Below, piece by piece: positions 24,443-37,800 of a stretch of 64,000 nt of DNA. A program made the position numbers and the translations under genes. Numbering within the stretch: position 1 is the stretch's first letter; each line of letters begins with the position of its first letter. The stretch is from Onchocerca lupi (taxonomy: Eukaryota; Nematoda; Chromadorea; Rhabditida; Onchocercidae). The DNA is taken from the NCBI GenBank assembly GCA_028564675.1, contig JAOVVO010000043.1:1-64000 (forward strand), written 5' to 3'. The notes beneath the pieces are model-generated. The model was not told where the DNA came from. It did not search any database and saw only the letters and a list, made by a program, of their open reading frames with translations.

Positions 24443-27400
24443 CTATAAATTGTCAACAAAGAATTCAAAAGGTTGACTCATCGCAATTCGAAAACTTTGC
24501 CGACTGGATGCCAAATCTTGTGGCATTTCTTCCAAACGATTACTTGCTACCATTCCAAAAGATGGACCTGCAGCTAACGATACTGATGCTCCTTTCTGGA
24601 TATTGGTTGAAAATGCAGTCGAATGAACAGCCGATGACATGGGTGCCGGTGGTAAAATTGCTCGTCTGAAATAATAACTCTCTACTCATAAACTCGAATT
24701 TCAACATTGATGATAAAAAAACTGCAATCTTCCTTTGCATGCAAAAATTTTCAACAAGTGGAAAGAGAGAGAGAGAATAAAGACAAAAAAGTACCCTCGT
24801 TTCTGTTCGCTTCCACTTGAACCATCGTTGCTACTTGTTTGACTGTGAATATCTGGACCACCACTAGTAGTTTCAGCACCCTTGTATGATATAGCGATGT
24901 TTGTGGGCGCAACATATGGCTGTTGACTTGGATATAGCATTATTGGCATGGATGCGTAACCACTTACCTAAGTTTTTCAAATTTTAAGTATGTCGCATCA
25001 TTCCAAACAAAATTAGAGTTCCAGCTTTTAAGTATTGATGAAATCAAGTAATTATAATTTGAAAAATCTATTATCTACCTAAAAACGTTAATACTCATCA
25101 TATGGCATGTTTTCACAATTTATGATTTCATAGAAACAATTTGTGAATTTTTAAAACAATTAATTTATAAAAATTTTCGAATGTTGCTATGTATTTCGAT
25201 CGTAATTGAAAATTTATAAAAGCTGCATTTGAATCTTTTTGAATTAGATTTATTCATATAAATTACATAATTCATGCAACAATTTTCACCGGTGTTAACT
25301 GCAACATGCAAACTTGTGCAAATAGTGAAAATTTTGAAAGTAAAGGCGCAAAGCTTGCACAAGATTACTTATAAAAAGTTTGGATGGAACAGTTCAAGCT
25401 AGTTGAGCGAATTCATATCTTTTTTTTTTTGCCTAAAAAATCGGTCTCAAAATTCATCATTCCATAGATTCTATTATCAGTGCTTCATTTCATCACAATG
25501 TTCTTTTACGTTAACGAGGAATTGGAAAGATTGCTCGGAGCTTATTATAATCAACTAAACCTCATCTGTTTTATTGATTCGCTACTTCTTCAATATGAAT
25601 AAAATTGGACTTCTCTCCTTAAATGTGAAAGTTTATACTGTTTTCCTTTAATGAAGCAAAGAATGTCACAGAATCTATCTTGGAATACATTTATACTGCT
25701 ACAAAGTTATTACCAACTGATGATAATAACAACGCGCCATAAAGATGTGTAAACATATATCTTATCAAAGAACAGATATATTCCAACTACAGAAAGCAAA
25801 AGTAATGAATGAACTGAAAACAAAAAAAACAACTTGCACAACATATAATTTTCAAATAAGTGTATCGAAAAGTAGTGCGTAAAATTAAAGTCCCTTCCTC
25901 TTATAAGGCAGCAGTTTAGTTCTTTACTTTTTTCCTCGACAAATTCGCAATGTTATTTATTAAGCCAATGAATGACTCAAACTTGAAGTCAGCAAACCAG
26001 AAATAATCATCCATCTTCTGCTTATAAGATTTTAAAAGAAATTTCAAGTTGAAAAATTATATAAGATGAAATTTATTCTCACAAATAATGTTTCCGTTTC
26101 GAATTTTAAAGTTAAATAGTTCTTTTTTCATCTCCCTATGAATTCATTTTTAAGTCTCAACAATCGATCAGCAAAGTCTAACCTCGTCATCATTCATTAC
26201 AACATGCGATAGCAATTCTAATATCGATATATATATATATCTTCGAAATACTCCTAAATCATAAGTTCAAAGACATCATTATCTCAGCTGCTTGAGTTAT
26301 TTGATATGGTATTTTTTTAAATCTTATAAAATGACACTATCAACAAGTTCGTCAAAGAACGAATTAGAAAATATTAAGAATAGAAATTAGGACCCTTATA
26401 GTATTTATAGTATTCATTTACGGTCATGCTCAACATACCATTGCGTCACCGTTTAAAGAAATGCTCCATTAAATTAGTGAATATTCCGCGGGATAAATTA
26501 AGAAATACATATCACTAAACAAATTTTAATTTAATTTAACATGCTCGTCAGGAATTATACAAAGAAATATGTGTAGCTGCTGTTAGGAGCATGCGATTAT
26601 TAGTTATATTATAGCTGAAGAAAAAGGAACAGGTTCAATCGTATGAAGAATAGAAAAGTACGATAAAATCTTGTTAGTTGATAAGAATTCTTCAGCATAT
26701 AGCATTAGAATTCACGCAAAAATTATAACTGGTGCAATATTGTCAAATATTAGATGCATTGATCTAAAATATAATCGAGAGATTTGATGCAAGATACATG
26801 AAGGACAATTTGCGAAAGGATACGTCACTAAAAAGAGATCATTGAAATCAAAAACTCTATAATTTACCCGTTTAGATAAAAGGCTTCAATCACTTCAAGC
26901 AAGACTTTATGATCCGAAATCCATGTCTTTTATCTAATCCAATTAGCTAAATCTAGCTCACTTTTAGTTAAATCTTACTACGGAAATTAGCAATATAGTT
27001 CACAATAGAAACCTCTTGATATGGTCATGAAAGCAATAAAGATCGATCTAAAAAATGAATGTATATTTTTATGGCCAACTTTTATAATCTTTCTAAATGC
27101 AATTTGCATGTCCTGGAAAGTAATCATATTGGTTTTGATAATGAAATCTTTGATTTGACTGAATAATAAGAAAAATTGATTTTGATGAAAGTTAAGCTAG
27201 TTTTTCTGCAAATCTCTGATGTATTGGTAGCGCTTAAAAAAATATTCAGAACTGTGTGACTAAGCAATTAAAGCAAAAAAAATATATAAACGATAGCGTT
27301 AATTAAATAAGCAAACGGATTATTCGACTAGTCAAATATAAGATTTGATGATGCACGTTTCCGTTGATTACATCAAATCCAGACTTTTTAAAAGGATTTT

Positions 27401-30400
27401 CAATCCCACAAATTCTCAAATCGTTAGAAATAAGTCATGATATAGAAGTAGGCGGTCAATGAATAACAATCTTGTGAAATAAATTCATTACCAAGTTTCA
27501 TTATCTCTTTAAAATAAGAAAGTGAGAGATCAAAATCTCACAGAAGCTAATCTCAATTCTAGTGAGCATGTTCAGCATGCTGGTTTCATATTCGATACAG
27601 GAATTATAGTGTTAAAATGAAAAATAAGAATTAAGAATTTAGTGCAATTTGATTCATTTCCTCTAGCAGTACTTTGAACTTCTCCATCGCAAAAATCACA
27701 GGAAAAGAACAGAATCATTTCAAACTGGTATAAGTATATAGCTAAAAGCAAATTTTAAAAGAATATACAAATTGAGAAGCAACGCTTGGAAAAAAAATGA
27801 AAACAATAACATATTATAGTCGCAAGTCCTAATTTAAAGATTGGTTAAATAGAATCGCGTGGTACCATCAACATTCGTTGGATTTTCAACACCGCTTACC
27901 ATTGAAGGTGCACTCTGTGGCATCATCATTGATTGAGGCCAAGCACGTCCACTTTGCTGCGCTGCAGCAGCAACAAGTCCTGGTGGTGGTGGTGGTAAGA
28001 TTGAACCCACCTCACTTCGAACACCTGGATCATCACCTCCAGGATTCTGCCGCAAGCGTGCATAATCTTAAATTAGTCATTTGAAAACTGAAAAAATACT
28101 AAATTCATTTTAGTTTACTTCAATAAAGTAAGATGATCTCTGCATAATAAGGAATAATTAATAAAGTTAAAATTTACAATTAATATCTTATCAAAATAGA
28201 ATTTCAAAATATCTCAACAAAATTTTCCAGTCTGCAAAATTTTTCAATTCAAAATGACTTCAACAAGTAAGTAAAAATCAAGCTATATTCAATTCATTCA
28301 AACAAAAGAAAGTTTATTCAATTTTTCAAAAAACAAACCAGCACATTCTTCACCCAGAATGTAGTAACACTGTTCAGTGAAGGTAATTTTATTGACCACA
28401 TGACTGATTAACTTTTCTTTCAATAATTCACCAGCAAATTTGCGTCCATCCTTTCGATCACGGAGACCATCAACATGTTCCATTAGCCATTCAACCAAAT
28501 CACTGCCTAAAAATGATAAGAAATCCATACAGCTATCGTATTTGAACGTTAAAGTTCCCCAGGAAATTTTGAAGACCAAAATTTCCCCGAAATTCATCCG
28601 TTACTTAAATATAATTAATTAATAACTATCACTGTTTGACAACCAGTGGAACAGTTCGAGCTACTAATCTCATTTTAGATTTCAATGCATTACACTTCAG
28701 CAGAAATTTATCGATAAAAGAAAGAAATGAACTGTTAAACAAATAAATATTCACAGCCAAAATTTAAGCATATATATTCATAAGATTTCGATTAAAAAAC
28801 ATCTCTAAATCATTCTTAATTACTTGTTTAATGATATTGGAAATTGCAATAAGCTAATGAAGTGACGAATCTCTGATAAGCGCTCCGAGGCAAACAAATC
28901 TTACCAAGAAAAGACATCGGAATTGGAATCTTAAGCCAAGTGCGGTTTTTGATATCTAGGCCAGAATTTGGCATGACCATCATTTGAACAACCTTTTTTT
29001 TGTCCGTCATAGCATCTAATCGGAAATGGGCTGAAATACAAATAAAAGTAAATTTAAAACAAATCAAGAAACACTGAAAAATGGCATATTAAACAAATCC
29101 AAAACTTTCGAAATTCTCTTTTTTTTAAAAAGGAATCTGAAAACTGTTACCCCCGCCAACAATGGTGTTTGGAACAGAACCATTTGATGTTGCGGTGCTG
29201 CTACTTGCAGGTCGACCATACTGACCAGGAATTGGAGTTGAAGCGTCTTCTGAACCTAAAAGCTAAATATTATAGAAATTTTAGGCTCAACCTTAAAAAA
29301 ATATCAAGAATTTGAACCATTTAAAACAGCTAAAAACAAAAACTTTGAATAATATTGAATAAAAGAGAAAACCTTCGAGAATAGATGGCATTCCACGCAT
29401 AGCATTAGTATGCTGTATCCAGGCCTGAGTATCAATAGGTCGTACCGGTTCATCTCGATGTCGTGGGACAGTGAATGTACTTCTTGGTCCAGTATCCCAC
29501 ATCTTAGCCACTGTTAATTTAATTGGTCTGAAAAGTATGACTCAATACTGTGAAAAGTAAACAGTTTTTCCTCAAGCAAAAATTAAATTTAGAAAAGATA
29601 CACCCGAGAAAAAAAACTTTCGGAATTAAACATCGTCAAGATCAATTTCAAATATTTCAGTAAATATGGTTTTTATCAACATAATATATTTTAAAAGTTC
29701 TAAATTTACCCTCTCCGTGCGACTGATTCCCGTAAAACGTCTACTGCCTGATCATTCGTGAAGTTTTCGAACGAAATATCATTTACTTGTAAAATCATAT
29801 CACCTGGCTCAATTCGTCCATCTAATGCTACAGCACCACCTGAAATGCTAATGCGTATTATACTTGAAATGAAATCATTCTGGGATATTTGTATTCTCAA
29901 GATGTAAATGTCTCAGAATCAAGCGATATTATTTTCCATAAATCAAATATTTATCAAATCAATTACCTTTCATAATATTAGCCACATAAATGCCATTATC
30001 ACCGCGAGATGAGCTTTGTCCAACAATGCTGATACCCAGAAAATTCACTGTATCCATATTTAGTGTTACTGTGATTACATCCAATGACATTGAGCTTTCC
30101 GTTATACTACTGAAGGATGAAGCTCTTGAAGGTTGCCGAAATCGTCGACGATTTCGACGTTTACGATATGCAGGTGCATGATGCTGTCGAGAAACGCTGG
30201 TGATATCAGTAGATGTAGAAACTCTGAATTTTTTTTTCTGAATTTAGAATAATTTTATTCTCAATAAGTACCAAAATAAATCAAGTAAATAACTGCCTTT
30301 TTCTTTTTTTTTTCTCCTTCCTAATCTAATAAGATAAACTATAAAACAATGAAGTGATTTGATTTTTAGTCATATTCGATAGCTAAGTTCATAAATTAAG

Positions 30401-32879
30401 AGATAATTCCCTATTTAGCTTCAGAAATTGATATAAGAAACCTCGACCGGTCATCATCATCCGAGAATAACCGAGCGTCACTTTCGGAGCCCAATGTTGA
30501 GTCTTCAAAACGTCGACCACTACGATGCCCTGAAATTACAAAGTATGATTCAGGAAAATATTCTCCATATCATTTAGCGATGTTCAATTAAAGCAAACAA
30601 AACTGAAACCTAATCAAGAATTTCCAAAAAAAGTGGACTACGATGTCCGGAAAAAAAACGGTATGTTATCTCTGCTTACACAGAAATATTTCAAGATAAC
30701 TCCAGTTTCTGAAATAACAAGAAATATTAGAGTGCTTGCCTTGGGGAAGGTACTGTTGTGGAAATGGTCGCCTGGACATTCCTTTTACTTGCATCGGTAG
30801 GGCTCTCATATCACTGATAAAAGAATCCGAATCTGTAGATGCTACTAAAACAAATTTCTTCTTGATAAAAGAAAAACATTAAAGTTCTAAAAATAATTTT
30901 AAAAAACTGAACCACCAAATGAAATTTTAAAAAAATTAAATTTATTACTCTGATCGAATTGCTGCACAGCTTGTCGATAAGCCATACTTCCAATAGGATA
31001 CATGGTTGGAGCTGGGCCCGGGACCGGAAATAAAATAATGTAAGAAGATCAATTCATCATTTTTATTCATTGTTTATTTCTTATCAATTACTGGAAATTT
31101 GTGCTCTTTCTATCATCAATAATCTCGTCCCTGAATCAAAAACCGGTAGCGTAGGACATTGTACCTATGTAACTCCTAGCTATTTATAAGGTTCAAGTTA
31201 ATAAGAATGTGAAATTGTCATACATATCAAATATATATCATGGATATCAAAAAGAACTCACTAAATAAAAATTTATCGATTCAACCTACCATGAGCCGCG
31301 CACTTTTTAATGGAAGACCCGAAGATCCATCGGAATGACTACTACCTTCTGATGTAAGCAAAAAGAGCTCAAACTGACCATTTGCCGACCGATGTAAACA
31401 TTCACTGTCATCACGTATCTCCACTTTCACTTCACTATAAAGTTTTCTAATATCTCACATCACATTTAACATTACTCCTTAAGATGATTTCGATTTTATC
31501 TTAGTAAATATCGATCACTTGCATTGAAAATATTGTAGAATTGCTAATATTTCTTTTAAACGAAAAATCTTCGAAATATTTCTGAAGATAAAGCTTTAAA
31601 TCATATATAAAAACAATCGGTATTAAAAAACTTCTAAGTAATGTACGAAAAATGTTTGAACTTACGGAAAGACACCAGAATCGGGAGCAGGAGCTTTACA
31701 ATAATATTTGAAGTTCGATCGCGTCAACACACGTTTGAAATCACCAAGTGTTATTTTATCTGGTGGCACCATGACATCAGTACAATAAGGCACCGTCTCA
31801 TCATCGATATGATAATATACCTAAAAACAGTTGTAAATTCATCAAGTTGTTCATATAAAAACTTCTACTGCCCTTGCTTATCTAATTCCTTTTTCGCAAC
31901 AAATAAGAAATATTCGGTACATTTATTTCATTAGTTAACGGAGTTTTTGAAATATTCTGAACTTCACAACTTTAGATTTTAATTTCAGATAATTTATCCA
32001 ATATACTTTTCATATTATAAGGTCATAACATCTGTAGAACTGGAAAAGAGATTCTACTAATAAAAGGAACTCTAATAATGTTCTAAGATTTTTATAAAAT
32101 TAAACCTAAAAACTTGTTACAGTAAGAGAGAGGCGATATAACAATAAAGAGAAACATGGAGGAAGTTAAGAAGACACTGCGAAACATAACCAATTCACAA
32201 AATGCATAATGGATTTGAAACTAATAAATAAATTTTTCAGTAATCCATTTGAAATCTTATAGTAAGAACGCAGTATAAAATGATCAAGTCACCTATTTGT
32301 TTAATTAATTTTGAAAAATTGATTTAAACCATACTTTTGTACTTGCTTGTTGCGAAGGAGCTCCTGTCCCATGTTCCAAATATGGAATATTTTTGGAAAG
32401 TAATGGTGGTGATTTCGATGCAGATGAACTGCCTTTGCTACTTTTATCTTTATTTTCTACTACTGGGCTAATTTTCAATCTGAAAACATTTTGTATTAAA
32501 ACTGAAATTGTTATTCGAAAAATGAACTATCAAAAATCTAAAGTCCTAATTTTTTTGGAACATAATTTTAGAAGTTCCTCTAATTATTTCCTAGATAATT
32601 TAAACATTTTCTTTCATTAATTCTGAGATATTATAATTCTGAGATAATATCAGATTCTGAGATATTATAATTCTGAGATTAAACATTTTCTTTCATTAAT
32701 TCTGAGATATTTCTGAGATATTATAATATCTAATACTGATGTCACCATTTTTCTGTCTAAACAACTAATAAAAGAAATTAGAATTTTACGATTAGTCAGA
32801 AGTGAAACCATTACTTAGTTGTTTTCTCGATGATGGTTTCTGTTGTATTCGACGTATCAACCGAACCTGAAGCATCCAT
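24443..32879 (-). CDS. dsh: Dishevelled, Wnt-pathway scaffold (17 coding exons)
   Basis: Cytoplasmic hub coupling Frizzled to beta-catenin and planar-polarity branches. Exons 5' to 3' (minus strand): 32815..32879, 32335..32479, 31666..31820, 31290..31434, 31092..31164, 30949..31011, 30740..30844, 30442..30529, 29967..30223, 29710..29839, 29373..29527, 29151..29255, 28905..29030, 28339..28506, 27900..28066, 24795..24967, 24443..24665; 780 residues. DIX about 71-150 (VYYHIDDE, PPDKITLGDFKRVL), polybasic KRRNRRRFR about 301-309, PDZ about 327-415 (FLGISIVGQ, DGRIEPGDMILQVND), DEP about 510-593 (GSDLVEWLMEHV, VNKITFTEQCYYILG), and the conserved end SFRIAMSQPFEFFVDNL. One intron uses a GC donor. 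The intron before exon 16 is 2.9 kb and ends in AG|GTAAGT. The N-terminal segment before DIX is about 70 residues; the frame stays open upstream of the ATG to 32919, so the true N-terminus may be longer. C. elegans has dsh-1, dsh-2 and mig-5; I cannot choose among them. Confidence 0.95.
24960..24969 (-). other. Juxtaposed 3'/5' splice site (AG|GTAAGT) at dsh exon 16
   Basis: On the minus strand the exon 16 acceptor reads cttag|GTAAGTGG, so the exon's first six bases form a perfect 5' splice-site consensus. The exon is coding in the phase required by the preceding exon (V-S-G-Y-A-S). Such double sites are the signature of recursive splicing or of an exon that can be skipped in two steps. The upstream pyrimidine tract is modest. 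Confidence 0.55.
26226..26240. repeat. Short (AT)n run in the long dsh intron
   Basis: A short AT dinucleotide tract inside the 2.9-kb intron before dsh exon 16. The rest of that intron is AT-rich with no ORF or RNA gene that I can support. Confidence 0.6.
32617..32735. repeat. Imperfect tandem repeat in dsh intron 1
   Basis: Units built on ATTCTGAGATATTATAA recur several times, and the 16-base block TTTTCTTTCATTAATT occurs twice. The array sits in the first dsh intron. Local duplication is the simplest explanation. Confidence 0.7.
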
Positions 32880-34075
32880 TTTCAGGTAGTATAAACTACC
32901 GTCGGAGTGGGAAATTATCCTGAAGCAAAGAATCAAATATACTGATACATTAGCAGTAATTTGAAAAATATTTTAAATTCCGCAAATGTTCTGAAGTTTA
33001 ATATCATTGGGATACAGAAATTAATTAATGCAAAAGCATGGATAATTCATTTATTGCTTATGATTGAGAAGTTTTTTAATTAACTTAATCTCTGCAAAAT
33101 GGCTCATGGACGTATGTTTAACCTTCAGTATAAAGATTCATTCAAAGAAGCACATCTGGCCATTCAATGAAGTGGTTTGTGAAGATTGCAGTAGTCTGAT
33201 CATTTTGTTAAATATATCCAGTCATTCAATATAGTACATTGATAAGATATGAGTAATTGAGCACCGGGCACAAGTTGCTTTCCTGCTGGCGATTTTAACA
33301 ATTTTCAAGTAGTACGGCCAATAATACACCATGTAAGCTTAATTAGTAATAAGCTAACTGTGCTAATTAAGTACGAATTCACCATAAATTCGAAATGCCT
33401 CATTAAGTTGTCATTCATATGTGTACTGCATACAGTACCAACTGATCATATCTTATCAACGAATCGATGGACAGACAAGGCGTTAATCTCCCAGAAAAAG
33501 ATCAGACAAAAAGTGCCTCACAAACCTTTTGTAGTAAAGAATTGATTTTTGGCTACTCGTACCACAACTTGCTCGGCGAGTTTCAATTATGACAGTCAGA
33601 TTGAAGAACCCTAATAAGCACAATTTCGAGGGATAAGATTAGGAGATATTAGCATTGACAGTACAATTTAAGGAGAGGCAGAAAATGGTGGGATTTAGTG
33701 AATGGTCTTGCGTAATAGAGAGGAAAGTCATAGAAGAAGTAGATACATGAAAGATGGTATTTCATTTGGAGAAACGATAGAGATCGATAAGATTTATGAG
33801 AGAGTACCACGAAGAGATGAGAATTTATTGACAGAAATGTCATAGTGCCATTTTAGGATATATTTCTTTCCGTTACAGCGCGAGGATTTATTGTAGGGGT
33901 TGGTGAAGTTGAGTGGAGGTATGTTGGGACGGTACTTCTTCCTGTCTTTATCATTGTCATACAGGTTATCTCGGTTATCAGGAAGATCTGTGTTTTCGTG
34001 CACTTATCCTCCCAAATTATTTAAATTTCCAAGAATTTGATATTTCACTTTGATATCGTTCTGTTTTTTCAAGCA
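32880..34075. promoter_or_regulatory. Shared divergent upstream region of dsh (-) and vrk-1 (+)
   Basis: About 1.2 kb separates the two start codons, so promoters for both genes are expected here. Acceptor-like sites lie just before each ATG: ttgcttcag at 32920-32928 (minus strand) and ttttttcaag at 34064-34073 (plus strand). These fit nematode spliced-leader trans-splicing or 5' UTR introns. A minus-strand ORF at 33794-34003 looks coding-like (MHENTDLPDNRDNLYDNDKD and on) and could be an upstream dsh exon. I could not find a phase-2 donor joining it to the dsh frame, so it is not annotated as coding. Confidence 0.45.
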
Positions 34076-34831
34076 ATGCCAGCTTCACGGAAGAAAGCAC
34101 ATCAGTTGGCTTGTATTGTTGTGGAGAAGACGGTTATCACAGATACTCTCAAGCAGCGATTCATCATTGAAAAAGAATTTGCACACGGTGGTTTTGGACG
34201 AATTTACTCCGGAAGACAAGTAGTTTTTCGAACTTGAAATAAGTTTTGGATATAGTTAAGATTTGGCATTAATATGCTGGCGTATGTATCTACATGGAAA
34301 AATATTTTTTTTTTTTTTTACTTTAAGCAAAATAATTTTTTTTTTCGAAAATCCACTTATAGAATTATTGTTGCGATCTTCTGTATATATCTCATGAGTA
34401 TGAGACTAGTTTCAGGAGGCATAAGCATCACCTCATTAGGCATAAGCATCACCTCATTAGACATATATGCTACTTATGCAAGATATCGAAATGTATTTCT
34501 ACTTATCTTCTTGTTTCTGTTTCACAGTCTAAATATTTTATCTTCCTAATATAATTTCCTTTAGTTTATGATATTATGCTATCCATTCTACGAATACTTC
34601 ATTAAATTAGGTTTCAGGAAAATAGTAAAGAATATGGCAAAACTGGTTCGCTTGCAATTAAAATTGAACCACATGCAAATGGCCCACTTTTCACGGAAAT
34701 TACAGTCTTTCAACGAATCTTAACACTGCAGAAATTGAAGGATTGGATGGATAAGAAGAGTTCGTTCAATCAGTTTTTCACTTTGTTTTTTTAATTCCAG
34801 AAAATTGTGAACTCACGGTTGCAAGCATCCT

Positions 34832-34873
<42 letters not shown>

Positions 34874-37800
34874 TTTCTAATACTTGTATGCCAACAATGT
34901 TATGGAAAGAACTCATTAAAAAATGGTGTTCTTTTCACTTAGAAGATGAAAGATTCAGTCTGTCTGTTGAATCTAAAAAATATCGATTCAAAGAAATTCA
35001 CAAAACATTTAGTCTGACTGTTGAATCTAAAGAAAAAAAAAAGATAAATAATAATTAAAGAGATTCATTTATCCTTGGATTAATTTTGCAGAAATCAGCC
35101 ATATCGGTTTACCTCCCTACGTGAGTAGTGGTTTATTTACATATAATGGTGAAAAGTTACGATTTTTGATCATGCCACGTTATGAGAAATCTCTGGAAAC
35201 GTATCGTGTAGCGAATAATGGTGTTTTGGATATGCATTTGACATTGACAATTGCGAAGCAGTGCGTCGATTGTTTATCATACATGCAGGACCACGTTGGT
35301 GTTCCGTGTTCACAATCCAAATGCATCGATTCCAGTAGATTGTAATATAATAATTTTTTTTCATAACCGTCTTTTAAATACGAAATTTTATTAGTTTAAT
35401 ATAGAAATCGAAGTCATCAGTATTTCTTTCTTCTGATTTTCTACTAATTGACAGTTTCAGGATTACGTTCACGGTGATCTAAAAGCAGACAATATTCTGT
35501 TGGCATCAAAAAACGAATATTCCAGATGTTTTTTGGTCGATTTCGGACTTGCAAGATTAGCAAAAGGAAATGTCGACAAACCGGATAAAAAAAGGGGTAA
35601 GAGTGTAAATGAATAATGGATAAGTATGAAATGTTTTTGCAGTCTGAGATTTGATATCAAATTAATGATTGTAAAATAATGCAACTGCCCAATGTGCTTT
35701 ATGCTAACTTCTTTTCTTTTTTTTTTTTCAGCTCATAATGGTACTTTGCTGTTTACTTCATTGGATGCTCATCGCGGCTGTGCTCCTTCATATAGAGGCG
35801 ACTTAGAAATACTTGGATATAATATACTTTACTGGTTGTGTGGAACGTTACCTTGGCAAAAATGTGTACAAAAACCAGAAGCAGTAACATTTTCTGTTTA
35901 GTGTTTCTGTAGTATAATTTAGAAGTCAGCGAAGCAACTTATGGAATTTATAGCCAAACCTTCATATGTTTTTTTGCGCCTGTCAAAAATTTTCATGAAT
36001 TTTCTCATCTTGTACAGTGTTTAGATCACCGTTTCATTTTTAGGGTAGTGATAAAACAGGAGATTAAAAAAATTCTTGGCATGCATTATTTTCTCAGCAG
36101 TATCAAAATATCTGACGAAAACTAGGTGATTTGGGGGTAATTTTATTCGGTGATATTTGATACGAGCAACAAATATTTTGGTTTTTTGAGAGGAAATATT
36201 AAAATGAATCTATAATGAATAAGATTTGAACATGCATTTTCATTTTTCTGCTTATAATAAGGTTATGGTAGAAAAAGAAAAGTTCTCGAAGGAACTCGAT
36301 AAAAATATCAAGAGGCTTCTGCAAGATGAATATGTGTCTTTTCTGAGCCAGCTTTTTAAATTGGCTTATGAAACGCCGTATGCGAACAAAGTAGATTATG
36401 GGATTGTTCAATCAGTATGTTTTTTTTTGGATCGTTTTTTCATGCAAACTTTTATGGTTCTTTGTAGGGTGGTTGTGGCAAATAAATGAAAGGCGGTAGA
36501 AAGAGGCAGTCAACTTATCCGGTGAATTTTATTGTTTTTTCAGATTTTCAATCAAGTTAAGATCCTGCCTTCGTCATCTAAAAGCTCGAACTCAAAAAGC
36601 ACCAGGGGAGAAAATTCAAAAACATTGATAACCGGTGAAAAAGTAAATACTAGGAACATTTCATCATCGGCGTCTCATGAACGTGTGGGGAATACAGAAG
36701 ATTTAGGTATTGTTTTATTGTTTTAAAAGATGAATGGATGTTGAAGAATGATGATAAAAATATTGCTCTTGCTCAATTCGCTTCAACATATATAAGGTTA
36801 AATCAATTTTAGACAGTCTGTTTTTTTATCAATTAGATCAAATCATTACTTCCTTGTCTCATGTTTTCTTCATTAAAGTCGATCTATTTCTTTCACTTAC
36901 TATTTTTGACTCTGGGAAATTATAGTATTCTTTATCATTAGCGTTATAGTGATCCTTATTTTGTTTCAATGCCCGATAGTTTTTTTCTTTTTTTTTTTCC
37001 GGTAGTTTTTTCTTTTTTTTTTGTGTATATGTAAAGCACTTTTTTTAAAAAAATATATATATGTAATAATAGCTAAGGCATTTAAAAAGAGGTCGCTCTC
37101 TTATGAATGAAACTAGATTCAAATATCTTTTAATATATACATTTTATTTTCTACATTGAAAAAAATTGCTGGCAAAGAATTTTTTGAGAATACCATATTA
37201 ATTATTTCTGACAATTTCTTATCTTTTATTTTTTAATTTTGTAACTTTTGATTTGCACCTATTTATATCAGTTGTAATTGTTTTATTTTCCACATCTTAA
37301 TCTTGGTTTACAGCTTTTAACAATTTTTCTGGTTACATCAGTGATTTATCGAAGTAATAGCTTAGGTAGTAGCAAGTCGGCCAGCGAATCACCTGTTCCA
37401 AAGAGACGTAAAACTGACCGAATAGTTAGTCAGCTATTGAAGAAAGCGAGCGATTCTTCAAGAACTAAAAATGAAAAATATCTGGGAGTTGGTAGCAGCA
37501 GTGGTAACAAGAAAAAAATTATTCGTCAACCTGACGTCGTACTCCATAAAAAAGACTTTAAGAAACTGAAACCAAAATTTCGAGCTGACTTGAAGTCTAC
37601 AGCTAAACCGAATGCTTCTTCATCACGAGCATTACTAGTTTCTAGTAAAAGTGAGTGATCATTTTTTTTTTTTTCATAAAAATTGATAATGTATCGCATG
37701 TAATGTAGTAATACAAAAACATAATAATGACCGTATCTAGCATGATTATGTGCATGATTATTCACAATATCTGATAGTTTTTTTTTTTTTTTTTTCGATA

